64,000 nucleotides of DNA from Zopfochytrium polystomum (lineage: Eukaryota > Chytridiomycota > Chytridiomycetes > Chytridiales > Chytridiaceae). Below the pieces are notes generated by a model, which had not been told where the DNA came from, ran no database searches, and worked only from the letters and a program-made list of their open reading frames with translations. Each line of letters opens with the position of its first letter. The stretch's first letter is position 1. The position numbers and the translations under genes are program-made. Shown here piece by piece: positions 56,094 to 64,000 of the stretch. Where the stretch lies: assembly GCA_025765615.1 (NCBI GenBank), contig JAIVFJ010000058.1:62001-126000 (forward strand). The letters run 5' to 3'.

Positions 56094-56981
56094 AAGTTTC
56101 TGTATTGGGTTCAACCAAACAATCATAACGACCCAGCACCAATAAAAAAAGGAGGATGTATGTGTTCTTGTTGCAGAGGCAGTAAGGGCAGATTGCGAGC
56201 GGTTTGCGATCTGGAGGATTCCAGATTGTCATGCAATATCATACAGCACTATGATCAAGCGACCGTAGTGGCCGAAGCTGGGGCGTCGGCCTTGTGAAGG
56301 GGAGCTGCAGTGGCGTCGCATTGGCTTGAATGCTCGAAGGAGGTTGCTGTCAGTGAGGGCACGTTGTCGCGGTGGGGGTAATCATCAGCTGCTGCCGTCG
56401 TACCCGAAGCAGGAGGTGGATCTGCAACAGGCCGTTTAGAAGTGATTGTCGTGGCGTGGTTTCACCGAATCGTTGAACATGCAAACACCACTTACATGCA
56501 CAATCGCTCTGCACACGAAAGGAAGTGCGAAGAATCTGGTGGAGGCAAACATCCACGTTGTGTATTAGTCGAAATGATGGGGCGAAGGTGACAGAGCGGC
56601 GGTTGCTGGTGTCAGTGTGGTGTGGTGGGGGGAGGGCTTCTGTGGATGGGCGAACATGTCACAGATTGAAAGCCTCTAAGTTGGGGCAGAGTTTTCAATT
56701 GAAAACCCACGGTCGATTCGTGTGGTGAGGTTTGAAAATTTAGGGGCCGAACTCTGAACCAAGTGGGTGAACCAGGTGGACTGGCTACTCACAACAATCA
56801 TGTTTCAGATCCACTTCTTCTTCACTTAATTCGCCCAAAAACAAGAAGGGTGCACACAGGATGACGAGCCAAGCTGGTGACAGGACAATGAAAATATGGA
56901 CCAACAAACGAACAAAAAAAAAAAAAAAAAAAAAAAACCGGAATCGAAAACGAAAGCGCAAGATCTGTCCGAACGCGAGCG
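56094..56981. other. intergenic stretch with A24 run
   Basis: 3' flank of the transposase gene and of the chitin synthase gene (convergent). An A run at 56914-56937 and a palindromic GTTTTCAATTGAAAAC at 56691-56706. No supported gene. Confidence 0.4.
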
Positions 56982-59900
56982 TCAACCGCAAATCAAGTTC
57001 ATGAAAAGGTAAACAACACTGCCGACAAAACGGAAGGCTGAAAGACCGAGGTTCGAGTAAAAGATAAACTGGAAGGGAGATTAACTCAATGCAGAGGTTA
57101 ACCCGGGGGGGAAAAGTCTCACCTTGAGGTACGGGTTGATGTCTCCCTTGGGTTGGAAGTTGATCGTGGAGTAAAGCGCATTTGTCAAAATCTGGCTGGA
57201 CAGAACAACGGCCAGAAGGCCGTTGGTAAACATCCAGAACAGAATGACATTGGTGCGGAAGTTCTTGAAGTAATCCTAAAAACCATACGCTTTTAGTTGG
57301 AGATTGAAGACACGGGTTCTCCCACCTCCTGTTTGGTTTTCGCATCGCGCTTCTTCTTCTCCTTCTCCCTCGGCGTGCGGAGCGCCTGAAGATGCTTGTT
57401 GTATCCGTCATTGATGTCGTGCCGGTCCGTCGGAACCTCAATCTCCAAGACTTCTTTGCCGTCCTTCTTTGATGACTTTACAGCTCCAAGGTCCGTTTGG
57501 TTGCCGTTATCGCCCTTGGTGCCCCAAGAAACATCATGCAGGTTGCAGACTGCGGACACCAATATTTAGGTACAGCAGCGGCGACTGACAAATAAGATGA
57601 GCCACTTACACGCGTAAACCATGAGGATATTCACATAGGATGGCAGTAGCAAAAGGTACTGAATCATGCAGGTGATCATGTGCCATGGCTCCAAGTAAAG
57701 GAATGACGACACGAAATACAGTCCATACGTCGCTGCAACCGACAACAGCATATCTCGGAAAGCAGGGTAGCCGGTGAAAAGGGTAATGAAAGTTGCATCT
57801 TTCTGGGTTTCAGCGCTTTGGACAATGCTGTAAATGTCCAAGCCGCCAATGTACAGCAGAAGGCACATGATCAACGCGAACAGGATCATACAGATTGTGT
57901 ACAGCCACTGTCTCGGAGAATTAGTACGCATAGAAAGAGAAAGCCAAAGGCACACCTTTGAACCTTGCGGACGGTTGCCCAACGAGGAGATAAACACAAG
58001 CACAATGCAGAAAAGGTACACGTTTTGTAAAACAACTCGGAGAGTGTCGCCACCAGGGAGAGCAGTGAACGGTTGGCCGTTAATGGTCGTCACTGGGTCT
58101 TTTGTGATGAAATAGAAGGTGAGGTAGAAGTTCGCCTGTTTGATTGTGTGAGCTTTCTTGCGCGGACCATTGTTTGCCACGAAACAAAAACCTTTAGCGC
58201 AAGCTTACCAGACCAAACCAACTGAAAAGAAGCGACACAAAGTTGTAGAGAAACTCAATGCAGAAGAACAACTTGCGGAAAATGGAGTGATTCGACCGGA
58301 AAATGTAGTGCCAGTGGGTAAGCGAGTGAAGGCCGGCAAAGAAGGATCCGTTCAACCAGCGACGGCGCTGTGAAATGAACTCTGGAACTGTATCGGGGAC
58401 GTCCGTCTCTGCCTTGGCGGCTTTGACGTAACGGAGAACCCAGGACTGCTCAGATTTTGTGACCAACTCGAAACAGAGAATGCGATCCTCCGCCTAAGGG
58501 ATGCCGATGAATACAGATTGAAGACCTAGCCTTAAACATACCAAGTACATGTTTGCGGCGAATATGTTGGCTCCTCCGTGCATAGTCTCACCCTTGAAAT
58601 ACTGCTGAAGGGGAACGCCTTGAACGGCGGCGTACCTGTACGCGGAGAACGCGCCTGGGAGCACAGCAATGAACCCGAAGGCGGACTCCAACGGCTTGTC
58701 CAGAATGTTTGACATCTTGTACTCGAAGTTCTGGGCCGCGACAAGCGGGTTGATAAGATTTGAGCAACCCGTGCCCAACTCGGCATAGATTTCTCCGCAA
58801 GCTCCCCCAACTTGGGGGTTCTTGTCGAATGCCTTCCACAAGTGGTACACTGAAGAGATCGATGGTTTGGTTCCCACATCTATCAAAATGCAGACATTTG
58901 GCCTCAAAAGAGGACCAAATGCATTGAAGAACCAACGGTGCGAATTGATCTAGAGTACATTTCGTCAGTGAAGTTGAGTCAGATTCGTCGCACCAACCTT
59001 CTTTGCATTCTTTTCCTTCAGGCAGAACAAAATTTGGCAAGGAACAATATCCTGGGAGGGACCAAGGATGTTCATGTCTCGGTCAACAGCGATCTGAGCA
59101 GTGTACTCAAAAACGTGGCCCGTCACATCCTTGTCGTTGACCTTGTTCTTCATAATTCCATCCTGGTAAACTCCCATAATTCCCAGGACATTGAGAACCC
59201 TCGGGTGGATCTTTGTGCGACCGTCCGAGACGATGCAGATGACGACCTTGGCCCAGCCGCTTTCTCCCCAGGTGGCAGAGCGGTTGCGCTGGCACAAGTA
59301 CCCAATGTTTTTCATGAGAGCCACCATCGTCTTACAGAATAGTTCGTCGTCCTCGTTGTACATGGTGACAACGATAAAAATTTCAGTCTTCCGCCCATAC
59401 TCCTGCTGGCGAAGCGTGTAGCCAGAGGTGGGGAAGTTGTTGGGGTCAACAGTAACGGCAGTGTATCGCATGTGAGTAAACTCCTCCCGGTCACGCAAGC
59501 GGGCCAGTTCCAAAACCTTGTCCGGAACTGGAACATCGATGACGAGGTTGCCCTGTGAAGTCAATTCTATGTTGCGAAGCGTGCGGCGGCGCATTGTTTC
59601 GGTTTCGACGGGCGGATGTGCGCTTTTCCCGTTCCCATCGCTCATCGATGTTGGTCCACGCTGTGGCATTCCATGGGGAGGAGGTGCCATCATCATTCCA
59701 GGAGGTGGTGGGGCCATCATCATTCCCGGAGGAGGTCCGCCAACCATGGGCCGCTGTGAAGGGTACTGGGTCATAGGAGGTTGCCCCATCGGGGGTTGCG
59801 GAGGGCCGTATCTCTGAAAAGAAACAGCTCTGTCAATACGGCAGCGTCAACTAGCACCACCGCCACCATCGTCGCAGCAACCACCACCAGGAGACTAATT

Positions 59901-60270
59901 ATTGGGGTTCAAAGCTCACCGGGTCGGGTCGGTAGGCCGAAGAGGGGCTACCGGGGACCGAGTTACCAGTCAGAATGCTTTGGGGGGGCGGAGGGGCGGG
60001 GAGGGCTTGGCGCATCTGAGGGGTCGGGGATTGCGACGAGCCTTCACGGCCGGCAGAAGGGCGAGGTCTGTACGCCGGATCGGGAGACCTGGCCGATTGG
60101 GCCGAGTCTTGGCGCTGCGGTTGCGGCTGCTGGCGGTAAGAGTCCGCTCGATCCGAGTAGTCTCTTTGAGACCGCTGCTGCGGTTGCCTCTGCTGGTAGT
60201 CGGTGTTGTTTGAGCCGGAGTTTGATCGCGAGTAGCCGAAGTCGCCGCCGCCGCCGCCCCTGGATGCCAT
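56982..60270 (-). CDS. chitin synthase, division 1
   Basis: Plasma-membrane GT2 glycosyltransferase polymerising UDP-GlcNAc into chitin. ATG 60270 ([14 protein letters not shown]) opens a Gln/Ser/Pro-rich disordered N-terminus; the exon ends near 59930. The next has a Met/Pro/Gly stretch (GMMMAPPP repeated). The core starts at [20 protein letters not shown], then [91 protein letters not shown] and the catalytic [15 protein letters not shown]. Several membrane helices follow ([39 protein letters not shown]) and the protein ends [15 protein letters not shown]. About eight or more exons. Class I-III type by motif; the exact class is unresolved. Confidence 0.95.
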
Positions 60271-61039
60271 TCTGACTTTCTTGGTCTTCTCGGCGCTTGT
60301 CTTCCCTGAAAAAGAAAAGACTGCGTGCGAGTGAGTGGGCGGGAGTGTGAGGCTGTGAGCAAATATGTAATCTCCCACTTGCCAAATTGGGATGAAGCGA
60401 GCCGTCAGCCACTGCCTGCCGTCCGTCCATCAATCATTTGAGGAGACAAGCTCTCTCTCTGTCTCTGTCTCTGTCTCTGTCTCTAGGAGGATTGACACGG
60501 AGCACAACGCAAATGGATCAGTTTCTTTTATGCCAAGCGGCCGGTCGGAAGTCAGTCTACTCAAACGGTTGGGAAGGAAGGGGCGGAAGGTGGTGAAACC
60601 CGGGCGAGTATGTCATCTCTTTGTGAGGCTTGGCGGCGTTGATCATTCCGCCGTCGCGCTGGAAGGCGCTATTCCAGCCACCAACGTGGAAAATGCACCC
60701 TTTGTTCGCACTCGGCAGCGTCAGCTTTTGTTGTCCACGCACGCACGCACGGAAGGCAAGGCAAGGCAAGGAAAGAAGGGGGCTGGGCGGAGGGAGGCCT
60801 GAGAGAAAAAGGGGTAGGCAGATTCACGCATGCTGAAAGAAGGGCAATAGGAAAGGTAAAGTTAAGCAAAGTGGGGGAAAAAAAAAAAGTACTGAGGAAG
60901 GAAGGTAGGAAACGGCAATACGAGAGTAGCGAGGGGGGGTCGAAAACGAAAGGAAAAAAAAAGGGGAAGAAGAAAGGACTGGAACTTTATCCAAGAAAGT
61001 AATTGCCCAGAGTCCAGGGTGAAATGGGATGCACTTGTC
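60271..61039. other. chitin synthase upstream region with CTCTGT microsatellite
   Basis: A pyrimidine repeat of CT and CTCTGT units runs at 60451-60485. Further on there are GA/GGAA-rich patches. No supported gene. Confidence 0.4.
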
Positions 61040-61445
61040 TTAATCTCGCACTTTGAGCTCGCGTTTTGAGCGCTTTTCCTCCCTCCATAGCCGGAAAATA
61101 ACCGAATCGGTCGGATTGAAACACGCGGATTTAGAGAAGGCCAATCTGCAGTCGATCAGTCTGTTTTCTTTGTCACACCACCACTGACGCACTACCCGGC
61201 AGGCCAATTCGGCAGCGCACCCGCCGAGCCAACTCTGCTGCACTCCGCTCCCTGCTGGGCAGTTGGTAGGGCGCGAGTCTACTTCCCGAGCTTTGCGACA
61301 GTTGCTTGCGCAGGCAACGCAAAAAGCGAGGCGTTGGCATTGTTTTGTTTTTGTGCAGTCTTGTGCGTGCAGCTTTCTCAAGGCAGAGGTTATTCTTGAC
61401 AACGTCCTCGATATGACGCATCCGAAAATCAAACTGTACCGCCAA
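61040..61445 (-). CDS. small basic or Cys-rich hypothetical, uncertain
   Basis: Two overlapping minus-strand frames start near 61445. One begins MAVQFDFRMRHIEDVVKNN and looks protein-like for about 35 codons. The other is Cys-rich (QRLAFCVACASNC, QWWCDKENRLIDCRLAF) and ends in basic residues. A splice from the first into the second would make a small Cys-rich protein resembling mitochondrial CX(n)C proteins, but Cys spacing does not match a family I know. Confidence 0.25.
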
Positions 61446-61495
61446 TGAGTCAGCGAAAGTTTGAGGGGCCTACGAACGCGAGGAGCAATCTTTTC

Positions 61496-62615
61496 TTACT
61501 GCATTGGAAACACGGCAAATTCAAGCGACCCCAACCCGCTCACCACCACAACGCTCCCTTCTGCAAAAACCAGAACCTCACGGCCGCCCCCGAGTACGTC
61601 CTGCACCGTTAGCGTGCGGACCTCGGGGTCGCCGAAGTCAAACTCCTGGCGCACCAGGACCGAGTCAAGGGAAACACAGACACCGTGCGGGGTCCTGTGT
61701 CGCCGTCGTCGTCCGAGGAAGGCGCCGTGGCGACGACGATGAAGCGGCCGGCGGGGTCGAGGGCAGCGTCGGTGAAAGTGCGGCCGGACGACGACAAAGG
61801 CGGAGGAGCGAAACGACGCCGCCGCCGCCGCCGCGAGGGCGGAGGCTTGGTTGGGGATGTAGGCGTGAAGAGCTGACTGGCCCGTCGTTCGGGAGGCTGG
61901 CTCGAAGCCGAAGACGAATGGGCCTACGGGTGACGAGCTCCAGGGTGTCGGGCAAGAAGAACACGACACCGAGGGTGCTGCCGGCCGAAAGAGCGTACCA
62001 GCGTCGCTTAAGAGCTGCATCGTCCTGGTCCGACTGCGCTCAACAAAGGACGGGGTGCGTGGCGAGAATAAGCCGCCAAGGAGGTCGACAAGAAGGTTTG
62101 GCGAGCCTGCGGCGTTGGGGCTAAAATCGTTCGTGTTAGGTAGTTCCCAGACGGCGCAAGGTAGACCAGCGGGAGTCCTTCGAAATGAGCAAGGGGTGCT
62201 CATGGTTGGGATCGGGGAGCACTGTTACGTCGACATTGAGTGGACGTGCGGCGTCGATTTCATTCAATTCTCTTCCCGCCCATCTTCGGGTGTCCAAACC
62301 ACCTCAACATTAGGCAGACCACAGAGCGCTTGACCGCGTCGATCGCACTCACACCGCACAACAGCTCCGAACTTGCAACCGCTTTCACTCCCTCGCACCA
62401 TTTTGCCGCCAAAACGGCAACTAACCGACGAGCCCCAAATCTCCGAGCAGCGTCCGCACGCGTCCCTTGGTGCTCGTGAACGGTGCCAGCCGCACCGTGA
62501 GGCGCTCGAGCCGCGAGACCACCAGCGCGCGTCGGTCGGTGGTCAAAGCCAATAAGACAACGTGCTCCACGCCAAGACGAAAGTCGGAAAGCCAAAAAAG
62601 TCGTTGATTGTTCAA
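61496..62615 (-). CDS. hypothetical multi-exon gene, possibly propeller-like
   Basis: Frames change often but several blocks read as protein: FWLSDFRLGVEHVVLLALTT with RRALVVSRLERLTVRLAPF (about 62600-62450), LPDPNHEHPLLISKDSRW (about 62215-62160), FTDAALDPAGRFIVVATAPS (about 61780-61720) and a C-terminus EVRTLTVQDVLGGGREVLVF ... SLEFAVFPMQ-stop at 61496. Alternating beta-rich strings suggest a WD/propeller-type protein. Exons could not be joined with certainty. Confidence 0.4.
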
Positions 62616-62738
62616 GTTTTGAGGTGTCCTTTCCGTCGAAAATCAAACACAAATAGAAGGGCAGATTTTTTGTGTGCAATCCAAAAAACGCCTTCTGTTG
62701 GGTTTTGAACAGCGACCACAATATATTTCAAGCACTGC

Positions 62739-63623
62739 TCACCAGAACACAGAAGCAGCCACCACAAATCCGACACCGAAAGCCCAAAACCAACTCCACT
62801 TTCGCCCTTGAATCTCTTCAGTACTTTGCCTCCTGGTCGAACCCTTCGGGCCACTCGGACTTGGCGTCTCGAGCCTTCCCTTCATGGTAGCCATATTACG
62901 GTGGGCGGGCACGACCTCGGCCGTCCTCGCGTTGCACAGGTGGAACGGCGGGCAATTGACGGAAATCGACTCGTAGTCGCCGTCGCGCACGACAAACGTC
63001 TCGTGCCAGAACCCGAGCTCTGGCGACTCCCTCCCGAGCTTCATCAGCCACTTCCACGGGCCGTGGTGCGCGCTCCCCGACGCGGCCGCGTACCGCTCGA
63101 GGTGCTCCGACGACCGCCAGTACTGCACGCACATGAAGCGCGACCCGGTGTCCGAGTCGCCGACGTACTGCTCGGTGCCGAGGCAGCCGAGCTCGGGGCG
63201 CGCGTCAAGCTCGCGGAGGATGGCGGCGAAGGCGTCGCCGGCTTGCTTGAATGCCGGGGTGAGGGGGAGCGCGGCGTTGCCGCGCAGGCCGATGAGGAAG
63301 ACTACAAAGTCGCCCTTGAGGGTCGCGGCGAAGCGACCGCGGCGGATGGTGCGTGCGGCCGCGTTGTGGGCGGGGTTGGTGCCCGTCAGGCGTGTGAGCA
63401 GGGAGAGGGCCGGAGGTGTGAGGGCCAGGGCGGAGAGGGCGAGGACGACGGTGCGCGGCAGGAAGGCGGCGGCGAGGAGGGAGGCGCCGACGATTGCGGT
63501 CGTGGGCACGTAGGAGGAAAGCAGGATGTTGAGGGAAGGTCGAAGGATGCGGGCGGCTGGCGAGTTGGGTTGGGACTCTGCGGTGGCGGCGGATGTGGAG
63601 GACCGTGCGTTGCCGGAGCTCAT
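62739..63623 (-). CDS. DUF4188-family membrane protein (monooxygenase-like fold)
   Basis: 294 residues from ATG 63623 (MSSGNARSSTS); the open frame upstream starts with TTG. The N-terminal half has hydrophobic segments (LSSYVPTTAIVGASLLAAAF, VVLALSALALTPPALSLL). The DUF4188 core follows: GDFVVFLIGLRGN, FAAILRELDARPELGCLGTE, FMCVQYWRSSEHLERYA, WKWLMKLGRESPELGFWHET and YESISVNCPPFHLCNA. A linker and a last membrane helix (WFWAFGVGFVVAASVFW) end the protein. The core belongs to a ferredoxin-like, dimeric ABM-type fold with some members in secondary metabolism. The anchoring by helices at both ends is notable. Substrate unknown. Confidence 0.8.
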   Translation of the reverse strand: MSSGNARSSTSAATAESQPNSPAARILRPSLNILLSSYVPTTAIVGASLLAAAFLPRTVVLALSALALTPPALSLLTRLTGTNPAHNAAARTIRRGRFAATLKGDFVVFLIGLRGNAALPLTPAFKQAGDAFAAILRELDARPELGCLGTEQYVGDSDTGSRFMCVQYWRSSEHLERYAAASGSAHHGPWKWLMKLGRESPELGFWHETFVVRDGDYESISVNCPPFHLCNARTAEVVPAHRNMATMKGRLETPSPSGPKGSTRRQSTEEIQGRKWSWFWAFGVGFVVAASVFW

Positions 63624-63736
63624 GGTTCTTGTTGGGTTGTGCAATGTCTTTTTTTATTTTATTTTTTTTTTTTCTCTTCATTTTTGTGCGCTCCGGCGGC
63701 GGCGGCGGCTCGGCAGCGGAAAACACGTATAAATAA

Positions 63737-63926
63737 ACTGCGCCTCACGCTCTACGTCGCCACCGATCCTGAAATCGAGGAAAAGGGACTCCGCGCACTG
63801 CACTTTGGAATGATCGCCCAGGTCTTGCCCGAACCGATTCCTCAGGCGACCGACAACGCGCTGGCCAAAAGGCTGCGGGAGTTTTCCGAGGCCTTGGTGA
63901 AAGAGAAGCTCGCCAAACAGTACTAA
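63737..63926 (+). CDS. orphan 3' exon or gene fragment, unknown
   Basis: A plus-strand frame, KLRLTLYVATDPEIEEKG then LHFGMIAQVLPEPIPQ and LREFSEALVKEKLAKQY-stop, reads as convincing protein and is followed by AATAAA signals at 63928-63940. No start or upstream exon is seen before the divergent DUF4188 gene about 110 bp away. It may be the end of a gene whose other exons are elsewhere, a fragment, or a very short gene from ATG 63810. Confidence 0.35.
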
Positions 63927-64000
63927 TAAATAATAAAATACATTTGTTTGAATTGGACGCCCATTGGGGCTGCTTTTCCCTCCTTGTGCGTGTTGCTGTG

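Noticed and set aside
62808..63926. A 372-codon plus-strand open frame.
   Set aside because: Most of it is antisense to the DUF4188 gene. Only the last part after about 63737 reads as real protein and is listed separately.
1..64000. tRNA, rRNA and riboswitch-like elements.
   Set aside because: No convincing cloverleaf with B-box GGTTCGANTCC, no rRNA core sequence and no TPP-type riboswitch core was found by eye. A covariance-model scan would be decisive.

Overview
The window looks like nuclear DNA of a zoosporic (chytrid-type) fungus. The evidence is a division-1 chitin synthase, a V-ATPase c'' proteolipid, a fungal MFS sugar transporter, genes with many short GT-AG introns (about 50-110 bp), a KDZ transposase, a chromodomain Ty3 element, an expanded subtilisin family, and ankyrin-like 'VLEWW...SGL...YS' repeats of a kind I associate with chytrid proteomes. 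The species is not determinable from sequence alone.

Layout. 1-11 kb: housekeeping genes, mostly minus strand. These are a multi-exon ELYS-like nucleoporin (944-4993), a small predicted secreted protein, an intron-less PQQ-type beta-propeller protein (6530-8107) and a sugar transporter (9324-10838). 12.2-18.7 kb: a layered transposon nest. A foldback-like inverted repeat is split by a 1.45-kb solo-LTR-like element and by a 398-bp solo LTR. That solo LTR was itself split by a Ty3/chromovirus element of the same family, with apparently identical LTRs and 5-bp target duplications at both levels. The element encodes Gag, protease, integrase and a chromodomain, but no reverse transcriptase or RNase H. 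Its LTR promoter carries a dense heat-shock-element array, and its primer-binding site fits Tf1-type self-priming.

19-27 kb: VMA16, a rhodanese-type sulfurtransferase lacking its catalytic cysteine, a large disordered protein with possible SUMO-interaction motifs, and an ankyrin-like repeat protein. 27-38.4 kb: a tandem subtilase array with one intact secreted protease (33867-36971) and three decayed relatives, plus a decayed Mdm35/TRIAP1-like exon. 38.6-43 kb: an F-box/LRR-type hypothetical and a tail-anchored flavin amine oxidase.

43-50 kb: a UBA-UBX-LRR fusion protein (candidate p97/Cdc48 adaptor) and LETM1/Mdm38. 50-56.1 kb: a KDZ-type DNA transposon with a cysteine-rich companion ORF ending 18 bp before the transposase start. 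57-64 kb: chitin synthase, poorly resolved minus-strand ORFs, a DUF4188 membrane protein and an orphan plus-strand exon.

Exon boundaries are given where splice sites and reading frames agree. Otherwise coordinates are outer limits. All family names come from recognising motifs by eye; no database search was run.
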